Of a stretch of 5,788 bases of DNA, positions 1 to 5,256 are shown in pieces. Each line of letters begins with the position of its first letter. The first letter of the stretch is position 1. Under the pieces are notes generated by a model. The model did not search any database. It was not told the DNA's origin and saw only the letters and a list, made by a program, of their open reading frames with translations. The translations under genes and the position numbers were made by a program. The DNA lies in assembly GCA_023511325.1 (NCBI GenBank), contig JAIMBU010000226.1, positions 1 through 5,788 of the forward strand. Direction: 5' to 3'. The stretch is from Gorillibacterium sp. Lineage in GTDB: Bacteria; Bacillota; Bacilli; Paenibacillales; NBRC-103111.

Positions 1-31
1 ATCAGTGCTTTCATGTACATATTTAAACGGG

Positions 32-62
32 ATTATACCTTGCAGAGCAACAACCAGATCAA
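32..62 (-). promoter_or_regulatory. Possible sigma-A promoter facing left
   Basis: On the minus strand TATAAT (32-37) is a perfect -10 box, with TTGATC (57-62) as a partial -35 box. The spacer is 19 bases, longer than ideal. It would drive a gene beyond the left edge. Apart from this, bases 1-117 show no supported gene; the visible ATGs at 20 and 14 on the minus strand have no Shine-Dalgarno motif. Confidence 0.3.
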
Positions 63-117
63 GCAGCGATATCCCAGTTCTGCCTATCTTGGACTGATGC
101 TTTTACCTCCGTTCTTA

Positions 118-177
118 ACAATCAAAGCTAGCCACCACTGGCAGGGAGCATTCTCCCCGTTCATGGCAGCTAGCTTC
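118..177 (-). terminator. Probable operon terminator (long imperfect hairpin)
   Basis: Read on the minus strand, bases 177-163 pair with 124-138. The core is AAGCTAGC/GCTAGCTT, extended by wobble and Watson-Crick pairs to about 15 pairs, four of them G-U. Inside a 3-by-3 internal loop, 159-153 pairs with 148-142 (seven pairs around CGGGGAG/CTCCCTG, with AATG as loop). The G-U pairs work only in the minus-strand RNA. A T-rich stretch CTTTGATTGTT follows. It begins 46 bases after the last stop codon. The T-tract is interrupted, so efficiency is uncertain; an RNA-stability element is the alternative. Confidence 0.6.
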
Positions 178-182
178 TTTAA

Positions 183-228
183 AACAGTTCTAGTGACAAT
201 CAACGAACAGTTCTGGTGACAATCAACG
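183..228. repeat. 23-bp tandem duplication across the end of the last gene
   Basis: Two adjacent 23-base units (183-205 and 206-228) differ at a single position (a192 versus g215). On the plus strand each starts AACAGTTCT and ends GACAATCAACG. The second unit contains the last codon and the TGA of the TadE/TadG-like gene (223-225). A shorter degenerate copy lies at 111-125 (GTTCT, two bases, ACAATCAA, where the full units have four bases between these blocks). The unit is not a multiple of three, so the extra copy is noncoding. Confidence 0.85.
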
Positions 229-780
229 GAAGCGGACACTAGAAACACTGCTGATCACTAAGGGCTCAAGCTGAGAGCTCCCTAGCCGTCTTATTCGAAA
301 TTCTACAATAGCTAGAACAGAGGGTCCATACAGAGTTACATCAACCATTCGAATGGTTGCATCTGTCCCACCTGGGTAGAGGGAAATCGATTGATGAAGA
401 GCATGAGGGTATTGCGCAGCCGTCACGAACTCAAGAACATGCACCACAGGTTCAGTCGCTATAAAGCTATGGCCTAGTGGTTGATTGTTGTCGTCTAAAC
501 GAAAGTTCAGCTGCAGATAGCGGTAAAAATCATTTCTTGCTTTTGCCTCGTTCCAATTAATGAGTCCCAGTACTGCCGCACTCGAATCAATATTAAGGGC
601 TGCAGCACGGGTACTTTGATCCAATAGTGGCTTTGCTTTGTTCATGCTCAGTGTATGAATTCCCCAATTGACAGATGCCAACCCGATCACTGTCAATGTT
701 ATAATCGCCAGTAATCCCAATACGAGAATATGAATTCCACCTTGCTCATTCAGCTTAAAGGATTGTAAGCGTTGCTTCAC
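223..780 (-). CDS. TadE/TadG-like pilin-type protein
   Basis: A 185-residue protein with a short N-terminus carrying NEQGG (11-15), one hydrophobic helix (about 16-37), and an exported domain of about 145 residues. The same (D/N)E.G-plus-helix layout occurs in the upstream TadE-like protein and in Actinobacterial Tad pseudopilins, so it is probably a minor pseudopilin (TadE, TadF or TadG type). Around residues 50-60 the segment LLDQSTRAAALN resembles the post-helix part of TadG-like proteins that describe a pilin-type helical extension. Glu at mature position 5 is missing. Translation starts at GTG, 4 bases inside the previous gene (GTGA overlap), with GAGG at 788-791 as a modest ribosome binding site. 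The stop lies inside a 23-bp tandem duplication, which does not alter the protein end. It is the last gene before the probable terminator. Confidence 0.65.
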   Translation of the reverse strand: MKQRLQSFKLNEQGGIHILVLGLLAIITLTVIGLASVNWGIHTLSMNKAKPLLDQSTRAAALNIDSSAAVLGLINWNEAKARNDFYRYLQLNFRLDDNNQPLGHSFIATEPVVHVLEFVTAAQYPHALHQSISLYPGGTDATIRMVDVTLYGPSVLAIVEFRIRRLGSSQLEPLVISSVSSVRFR

Positions 781-1262
781 TCATAGGCCTCACTCTTCCC
801 ATATAGCAGGATGTGATAATATCCGGGTTGCTCTCCACTGCTGCTTGAGCCGCCTATGGCCGGAAGCATGCCAAATAAGTTAGGGGCAGGATAGCGGAGA
901 GAGAATGTTATCAATGGATCAGAAGCATCCCTCAGCACCTTATAGTCCGTGCTCCCCTCATAGCTAGGGTAGAGGTTTCCTTGACTTGAAGTTTCACCCA
1001 TTCCCAGTTGTTCAAGCTTCTTATTGGTGCTGACCATAATCGCTGGACTGACATAACCCACCGACTCCGCTTCCTTCAAAGCATGATTCGCCACCATGTT
1101 TACGTGGTCCAGCTTCATGGTATAGACAAAAAAGGGTACGATCATCATAGACATAAATAATAATATCGGCATGATCATCAGGGTCACAAGCAGATTGGAA
1201 ATCCCCCGCTCATCTGAGCCTACCCGCTTTATTCCCAGTTTAAGCCGTTTGATGCTGTCCAT
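777..1262 (-). CDS. TadE-like pseudopilin
   Basis: A 161-residue protein with a basic N-terminus, then DERG (17-20), then a long hydrophobic helix (about 21-48) containing Pro32, followed by an exported domain. This is the layout of TadE-family pseudopilins, where a Gly precedes the hydrophobic stretch and is the expected prepilin-peptidase site, and where a Pro is common in the helix. The Glu expected at position 5 after the cleavage Gly is absent (Leu25). The C-terminal domain has a Ser/Gly-rich loop (GGSSSSGEQPG, 137-147). The ATG is preceded by GGGGGG at 1267-1272 with a 4-base spacer, a fairly weak site. Its TGA overlaps the GTG of the next gene by 4 bases, so the two are translationally coupled and probably act together as minor pilins. 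Confidence 0.72.
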   Translation of the reverse strand: MDSIKRLKLGIKRVGSDERGISNLLVTLMIMPILLFMSMMIVPFFVYTMKLDHVNMVANHALKEAESVGYVSPAIMVSTNKKLEQLGMGETSSQGNLYPSYEGSTDYKVLRDASDPLITFSLRYPAPNLFGMLPAIGGSSSSGEQPGYYHILLYGKSEAYE

Positions 1263-1273
1263 ACTTCCCCCCG

Positions 1274-1429
1274 TTAATTACTTACATAGTCAAAGCTCCT
1301 AACCGTATCACTTACCCTGTTGTGACCTGCTCTCACCTTTTCTTTGAGACCCCGATCACCTTGAAAAATAAACACAGCAATCCCAAAAATAAGCACGGTC
1401 AGCAAAATAGCTGTGATCAGCTTGCTCAT
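1274..1429 (-). CDS. Small pilin-like protein 3 (51 aa)
   Basis: This 51-residue protein starts MSKLITAILLTVLIFG and has one hydrophobic helix (about 4-22), then a highly charged tail (DRGLKEKVRAGHNRVSD, 25-41) that could form an amphipathic helix, ending FDYVSN. The first 12 bases of its gene are identical to those of protein 1, and M-S-K-L, LLTV and Gly16 are conserved. Its tail is unlike those of proteins 1 and 2, so it may play a different part, for instance a base or anchor subunit or a small assembly factor. There is no Shine-Dalgarno motif before its ATG (the minus strand reads CTCCTTAAGCC before ATG). The preceding stop lies 3 bases away, so translation is probably coupled to protein 2. 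The tadE-like gene starts 11 bases after its stop. Confidence 0.75.
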   Translation of the reverse strand: MSKLITAILLTVLIFGIAVFIFQGDRGLKEKVRAGHNRVSDTVRSFDYVSN

Positions 1430-1432
1430 GGC

Positions 1433-1609
1433 TTAAGGAGCCGTAAATGTCACAGCACCTGTTGCGCTATTGACCGTAGTGGATGTAATTGCATCATGAA
1501 TACTGTTACCTTTTTGCGTTACTCCTGGTGCAACCTGCTTGCCACCCACAACGAGTGCAACACCAGTCAATAGAACAGCCAAACAGATAGTTACGATTAG
1601 TTTTGTCAT
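1433..1609 (-). CDS. Small pilin-like protein 2 (58 aa)
   Basis: This 58-residue protein starts MTKLIVTICLAVLLTG and has one hydrophobic helix (about 4-22), the shared GGKQVAPG stretch (22-29), and a longer Thr/Ser/Ala-rich tail without a strong predicted fold. Its first 34 residues align ungapped to protein 1. The start is supported by AAAGGGAG at 1617-1624, 7 bases before ATG. It has a single cysteine (Cys9) inside the membrane helix; the residues before it (VTI) do not make a lipobox. The Thr- and Ser-rich, mostly uncharged tail (39-58) suggests an extracytoplasmic, possibly beta-rich or glycosylated end, which is speculation. A 38-base gap separates it from protein 1, while protein 3 begins 3 bases after its stop. 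Function as a Flp-like subunit is inferred from position and topology only. Confidence 0.8.
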   Translation of the reverse strand: MTKLIVTICLAVLLTGVALVVGGKQVAPGVTQKGNSIHDAITSTTVNSATGAVTFTAP

Positions 1610-1647
1610 AGCACAGCTCCCTTTACGTCATTATTGTGGAGATCATT

Positions 1648-1788
1648 CTAGCGAAAGGCTTCATCAATCTGTAACCCGGTATTTATACCTGCTGTTCGCG
1701 TGGCGGGTACAATCTGATTGCCAATCACAGCAAGTACAGTTCCAGCTAAGATTACAGTCAGTAGTACACTGACGACCAGCTTGCTCAT
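1648..1788 (-). CDS. Small pilin-like protein 1 (46 aa)
   Basis: This 46-residue protein starts MSKLVVSVLLTVILAG and has one hydrophobic helix (about 4-22), then a short polar tail (GNQIVPATRTAG, 23-34) ending IDEAFR. The start is secured by AGGAGG at 1795-1800, 6 bases before ATG and abutting the tadC stop. It is the first of three tandem related genes. It aligns without gaps to the next one: M[S/T]KL, Gly16, Gly23, Gln25, Pro28 and Gly34 are shared. The place between tadC and tadE is where Actinobacterial tad clusters carry flp, so a Flp-like fibre subunit is inferred. It lacks the basic leader, the cleavage Gly and the Glu-Tyr motif of Flp prepilins. A signal-peptide-like secreted peptide or a small membrane regulator of the apparatus are alternatives. 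Confidence 0.8.
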   Translation of the reverse strand: MSKLVVSVLLTVILAGTVLAVIGNQIVPATRTAGINTGLQIDEAFR

Positions 1789-1794
1789 CGTCTG

Positions 1795-1800
1795 CCTCCT
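1795..1800 (-). promoter_or_regulatory. Ribosome binding site of small pilin-like protein 1
   Basis: A perfect AGGAGG stands 6 bases before the ATG at 1788, immediately after the tadC stop codon. It is the strongest evidence that this very short reading frame is translated. Confidence 0.75.
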
Positions 1801-2727
1801 TTAGGGATAGACATTCATTAACTGAGACTGGATCGTCACGATCCAAGGATAGAGAAATAACAGTACAACACAGCTAAAAGGAATCATGATATAAAAACTA
1901 ATCCAGACGGGAGCATTCTCAATTCTCCGATTGATATCGGATTCTAAGGTAGCATCAATGCTTCTTGTCTGTTCCTGCAGCACCTTTACTACGTCCTTCT
2001 CCTCCGCCCGACTGATCGCATAGAGAGCATTCACCAACGGAAAAACCTCGGATATGCCTATCGCCTCTTTGAATCTCCAGATGGCGACATGCTGATTCTT
2101 CCCCCACATCGCGGCTAGCTCTTGGATATGTGGTTTTAGCAGGACAAGCGTACGCCCAGCACGCAACAGAATATCTCGGGTATCCGCTTTCTCATTGACG
2201 CAAAGGGCGAGTCGCTCGGACAGCTTGGCAATCTCCATTAAGTAGCGACTACGCGCTTGGGCGGCAAACCCGATCAGGAACCAAGCAGGTATCCACCAAC
2301 CAATTAATGCCACTAGAGCCCATTCACCAAATGCTTTCCCTCCTCCCTTCCACGTTAATAATGATCGATCTACTCCGGAAGTAAGCTCCCAGAAAAGGGT
2401 GGTGAGAATCAGAAAAACTAGCGCCGTTATCCCCCGGATGAAGCAAAAATGGCGATACGTCCACGCTGGATCCATTCCTGCGATTCGTGAACGCTCAATA
2501 TATTTCCGTTCCTGTGGTGACTTGCTTTCGAAGAGGTCGCCATTCAGTTCGAGATTGGGTTCCTTGCGATAGCTTTTCTGCTTATGGATAAGTAAGGACA
2601 GCCGATTCATTCGACTGAAATGAATTCTTCCGGCAAGCGGCAGCCAGAGCATTGCACTTCCGCAAATGAAAATAACAAGGAATAGAAAAGGCCCAACATT
2701 ACGATATAAAACGAACGTATCCTTCAC
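1801..2727 (-). CDS. tadC: TadC-like T2SSF membrane platform protein
   Basis: A 308-residue polytopic protein and the second T2SSF-type platform component. Hydrophobic segments lie at about 11-33, 94-114, 135-156 and 274-298, with a T2SSF-like helical cytoplasmic domain between the last two (about 157-270). That domain runs from ARSRYLMEIAKLSERL (158-173) to the acidic/basic stretch before NAPVWISFY. It should pair with TadB in the inner membrane. The start shown is a GTG that overlaps the Shine-Dalgarno motif, which is unusual; no ATG occurs in frame until residue 26, which is already inside the first membrane segment. An in-frame stop lies just upstream. Its TAA at 1801-1803 is followed after 12 bases by the first small pilin-like gene, whose ribosome binding site starts right at the stop. 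The sequence is divergent, so the family call rests on topology, domain pattern and position after tadB. Confidence 0.82.
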   Translation of the reverse strand: MKDTFVLYRNVGPFLFLVIFICGSAMLWLPLAGRIHFSRMNRLSLLIHKQKSYRKEPNLELNGDLFESKSPQERKYIERSRIAGMDPAWTYRHFCFIRGITALVFLILTTLFWELTSGVDRSLLTWKGGGKAFGEWALVALIGWWIPAWFLIGFAAQARSRYLMEIAKLSERLALCVNEKADTRDILLRAGRTLVLLKPHIQELAAMWGKNQHVAIWRFKEAIGISEVFPLVNALYAISRAEEKDVVKVLQEQTRSIDATLESDINRRIENAPVWISFYIMIPFSCVVLLFLYPWIVTIQSQLMNVYP

Positions 2728-2732
2728 CTCCT
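2727..2732 (-). promoter_or_regulatory. tadC Shine-Dalgarno overlapping its apparent start
   Basis: On the minus strand a perfect AGGAGG (continuing as AGGAGGTGA) occurs, but the first in-frame start codon, GTG at 2727, uses the last G of this motif. An in-frame stop TAG just upstream (2733-2731) rules out a longer protein. The only in-frame codon at normal spacing is ACG at 2718, 8 bases after the motif. The true start is therefore uncertain by a few residues. Confidence 0.5.
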
Positions 2733-2742
2733 ACCAAGGATA

Positions 2743-2776
2743 AACGCCTATTGGCGTCCTTTAAAGCCATGCTTTA
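2743..2776 (-). other. Two small hairpins in the tadB-tadC gap
   Basis: The 109 bases between tadB and tadC (2728-2836) form the longest gap in this operon and hold two short inverted repeats. TAAAGC/GCTTTA (2762-2767 with 2771-2776) has a 3-base loop. GACGCC/GGCGTT (2753-2758 with 2743-2748) has a 4-base AATA loop and one G-U pair. The second is followed by only three T residues, so it is not a convincing terminator. It ends about 10 bases before the tadC ribosome binding site and could modulate tadC translation or stabilise a processed end. No clear sigma-A promoter is visible in the gap. Confidence 0.35.
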
Positions 2777-2836
2777 CTGGTGAAATAGAAGAGGGAATAA
2801 GGAGAAAGTTTAACTGTGCTTCTATTGTTAATATTA

Positions 2837-3829
2837 CTAAAATGGTTTGCGGCCAGCGTGGACAACCAACAATAAAGAAGCAAACATAACGGCCGTGGAT
2901 AAGGTAAGGATGACTTTCCCACCTTGCTCTAGAAAATAATGCCGGTAATTCGAACGATCAGCATAAATGTTGAACAATACAACGAAGAAGGCAAAACCGA
3001 CCATCACCATGGTGCCAATTCGGTAGACCGTGATCATCGCCATACGTTTCTCCTCATTGCGTTTTGCTGTCTGCATACCCGCTACAAGTTTGTGTAAAGC
3101 ATCCGTGATGTCCATTCCGTAATGGGCACCCATGATCAACAAATCTGCCAGATCATCCGCCCATTTATTATCGATTCGCCGAGCAAAATCATGAAGTGCT
3201 TCCTCCGTTGTCTGCATATGCAGGCTTAACACCAGTCGACGCCATTCGCTTTTGACATCAACAGGCATGGTGGAGGAAGATTTAGCGAGAATCTCAGCAA
3301 TTGTCAGTGTGGAATTATAATGACCAATTAGGTTCTGCACGAGTATAATCATGCGTAATGCAATCCGGTGGCGCTTCTTCTGAACTCGAAACTTCACATA
3401 AAAGATCGGGAGTCCGGCCAGCAATAGGCCAACAAAGACGCTTAAAAACCATGCATTTACGTGAACGAATCGCTCAGCACCTGTCGCAAATTCCTGATGC
3501 AACGCATATACAGCTGCATTGACCCCGAATAGCCCGACGCTGAATAGAAAAATCATCAAGGTGGCTAGAAGCTCAACATGGATTTTCAGACCAGCAAATT
3601 CCATTTCGATCGCCAAATTCCGTATAGAAGAGAAGTTGCGAAACGCCCAAGTGTTAGGCTTACTTGATGACTCAAACAACTTGCGAATTCGCCGCTTACG
3701 ATGAGTCCGATCATGCATCACCTGCGTTAAATACCCGATGGGAATAGCTGAACCAATGAGCCAGAGCGCCAGAAAGAATCCTTTGGTTGCACCCTCAAAT
3801 GCTTCTTTAAAAAACGCAGCAACCTCCAT
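2837..3829 (-). CDS. tadB: TadB-like T2SSF membrane platform protein
   Basis: A 330-residue polytopic protein of the type II secretion system F (T2SSF) family. Hydrophobic segments lie at about 17-36, 86-110, 124-146, 265-288 and 303-325. The soluble stretch between segments three and four (about 150-262) is the T2SSF domain: a basic start (KKRHR, 151-155), helical repeats, and MGAHYGMDITDALHKL (233-248), which fits the family's G..l..aL signature. With its partner TadC it should form the inner-membrane platform that CpaF acts on. It starts with ATG 3 bases after the cpaF stop (TAG GAA ATG). Only a weak GTAGGA motif overlaps that stop, so translation is probably coupled to cpaF. It is called TadB rather than TadC by its position just after the ATPase; the family assignment is firm, the B/C label less so. 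Confidence 0.88.
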   Translation of the reverse strand: MEVAAFFKEAFEGATKGFFLALWLIGSAIPIGYLTQVMHDRTHRKRRIRKLFESSSKPNTWAFRNFSSIRNLAIEMEFAGLKIHVELLATLMIFLFSVGLFGVNAAVYALHQEFATGAERFVHVNAWFLSVFVGLLLAGLPIFYVKFRVQKKRHRIALRMIILVQNLIGHYNSTLTIAEILAKSSSTMPVDVKSEWRRLVLSLHMQTTEEALHDFARRIDNKWADDLADLLIMGAHYGMDITDALHKLVAGMQTAKRNEEKRMAMITVYRIGTMVMVGFAFFVVLFNIYADRSNYRHYFLEQGGKVILTLSTAVMFASLLLVVHAGRKPF

Positions 3830-3832
3830 TTC

Positions 3833-5245
3833 CTACCACACTCCCAATGCTTGAAACATTGTGGGGTCCGCACCACTCGCAAGGAGATGATTCATCAAAG
3901 GTGGACTTAATCGCTTCCCTGTAAAGTTCCATTTCTTTTCTGTATAAGACCATTCCACTAGAGGATCAATGCAAGCTTGCCCTGCTTCATCCACATGCAG
4001 TTCGGTAATCTCAGTCACGACACGAATGAGTTTGCCCTCGATGCGTACCAGCCTTAAGAAGATGACAATATTAAAGGCTCTGGCGATCCGTTTCACCGTA
4101 TCCTCATGATGGTGGATACGCCCATCTTGTTTGATCATGTCTTCAACGTCAGACAAAAAAGACTCGCGATATTTGGTGTGCATGGTTGCCATGACATCAT
4201 GCCCCCGAAGTGCTCCTTGAACCGCTTGAGCTACTTCCGCACCTTTGGCTTCGCCGAGAATGACCCAATGGGGAGACATCACCAGAAGGGGCTTGTAAGC
4301 TTCCTCCATCGTCAGATGCAAATCCTCCGCTTCTCTAGCCGCGAGAATATTCCGATTTCCCTTCAATCTTTCTCGCAGTGAAACTTCAAAATCCTTCTCC
4401 AAGGTCCGAATTCGCTCATTCTCCGCCGTTTCCTGAGCTAATGCGAACAGCAATGTTGTTTTACCGGTATTCGTTGACCCGCCAATAAGGAAGCTTGCAT
4501 GATGATGGACAAGAAGTCTGATCAAATCAGCCATAACTTGATCCAGTGTTCCCAGCTCAATCAACTTGCTAAGTGAGACATCGCGAACGATAAAGTTTCG
4601 GATATGAATACTGGGTACATCTGTATAAGGTTCACGGGTCATGACCAAACGGGAACGATTCCAGAGGTAGGTTTGAAGAAAGGGCTGTCGCTCATGAATC
4701 GGCTTCTTCCCACAAAGAGCAAGTCGTTCCTGTAGCAGTCGAACCTCATCTAGATTGGCAAACTTCCGATGATGTGTAACCTGCTCTCCGCCGCGAATAA
4801 GAAAGATATCTCGACCAATCACCTGGATCTCCTCTACATCAGCTAGTTGAAGCAGGTCGTCGATCAGACTTGCGCCACAGGTCTCGGCATAGACGCATTC
4901 GGTAGGCGTACGTCCATCAATTAAAGTACTGGGCTCAATGTCAATTCGATACTCCATGAGCAACGTCTCAATTACAGCCTTCATCCGTTCACGTGCAATT
5001 GGCTCACCAAGACCGGCCTGAAGGATATCTCGGTGTAGATCGGGATCTTTACCTGCTCGCTTAGTCACATGTTCATGGATTGCTTGTGCGGCCTCTGATA
5101 ATGATAGGCGTCTCCATTGCCCGGTAAGATCAGGAAGATTCAAGTGGTTATTTCTTTCGAGAAAATTTGCCTGCTTTACATCCTCTAGGTATCGCTGTGC
5201 ATCAAAGGCAATTCTCGGTTTCATCGGGACAGGTTTATTCTGCAT
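3833..5245 (-). CDS. cpaF: CpaF/TadA-type secretion ATPase
   Basis: This is a 470-residue hexameric ATPase of the type II/IV secretion (GspE/PilT/VirB11) superfamily, CpaF/TadA branch, expected to energise pilus assembly from the cytoplasmic face. Residues 1-240 form the N-terminal region, including PSIHIRNF (211-218), which corresponds to the T.RKF strand of CpaF. Walker A is GSTNTGKTT (256-264, Lys262). An acidic Asp-box-like segment is LEKDFEVSL (282-290). The Walker B region is WVILGEAKGAE (327-337, Glu332), where most CpaF proteins have GEVRG. The His box is GHDVMATMHT (348-357). Length is normal for the family and all catalytic boxes are present, so it should be active, though it is divergent. 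The ATG is well supported by overlapping AGGAGG motifs at 5248-5256. The next gene starts 3 bases after the stop. Confidence 0.95.
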   Translation of the reverse strand: MQNKPVPMKPRIAFDAQRYLEDVKQANFLERNNHLNLPDLTGQWRRLSLSEAAQAIHEHVTKRAGKDPDLHRDILQAGLGEPIARERMKAVIETLLMEYRIDIEPSTLIDGRTPTECVYAETCGASLIDDLLQLADVEEIQVIGRDIFLIRGGEQVTHHRKFANLDEVRLLQERLALCGKKPIHERQPFLQTYLWNRSRLVMTREPYTDVPSIHIRNFIVRDVSLSKLIELGTLDQVMADLIRLLVHHHASFLIGGSTNTGKTTLLFALAQETAENERIRTLEKDFEVSLRERLKGNRNILAAREAEDLHLTMEEAYKPLLVMSPHWVILGEAKGAEVAQAVQGALRGHDVMATMHTKYRESFLSDVEDMIKQDGRIHHHEDTVKRIARAFNIVIFLRLVRIEGKLIRVVTEITELHVDEAGQACIDPLVEWSYTEKKWNFTGKRLSPPLMNHLLASGADPTMFQALGVW

Positions 5246-5256
5246 CCCCTCCTCCT
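5246..5256 (-). promoter_or_regulatory. Strong ribosome binding site of cpaF
   Basis: On the minus strand AGGAGGAGGGG directly precedes ATG, giving two overlapping AGGAGG motifs. The upstream gene's TAG overlaps it, in the same frame as cpaF (TAG GAG GAG GGG ATG). This fixes the cpaF start and suggests that ribosomes ending the TadZ-like gene reinitiate here. Confidence 0.8.

Noticed and set aside
1..30. Start of a next minus-strand gene at ATG 20 or 14 (M-K-A-L)
   Set aside because: Too few bases are visible, there is no ribosome site, and the distance from the possible -10 box is too short for a normal leader.
13..219. 68-residue plus-strand reading frame
   Set aside because: It has no Shine-Dalgarno motif, runs across the terminator hairpin and the tandem repeat, and resembles no known protein.
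1322..1772. Two overlapping plus-strand reading frames opposite the small genes
   Set aside because: They are antisense to three better supported minus-strand genes with ribosome sites and coupling; their composition is Cys/His/Ser-rich in the manner of shadow frames.
1664..1846. 60-residue minus-strand frame overlapping the end of tadC and small gene 1
   Set aside because: It lies in a different frame from both supported genes, has no ribosome site, and is Cys/Asp-rich with no membrane helix.
2702..2773. Possible 23-residue leader peptide before tadC (minus strand, ATG within the 2762-2776 hairpin, starting MALKDANRRL)
   Set aside because: It has no Shine-Dalgarno motif and no regulatory codon run; it may be chance, though it would end shortly inside tadC.
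3519..3704. Plus-strand frame within tadB
   Set aside because: It is a shadow of the tadB membrane segments.
4106..4381. Plus-strand frame within cpaF
   Set aside because: It is antisense to the conserved Walker B and His box region of cpaF and has no ribosome site.
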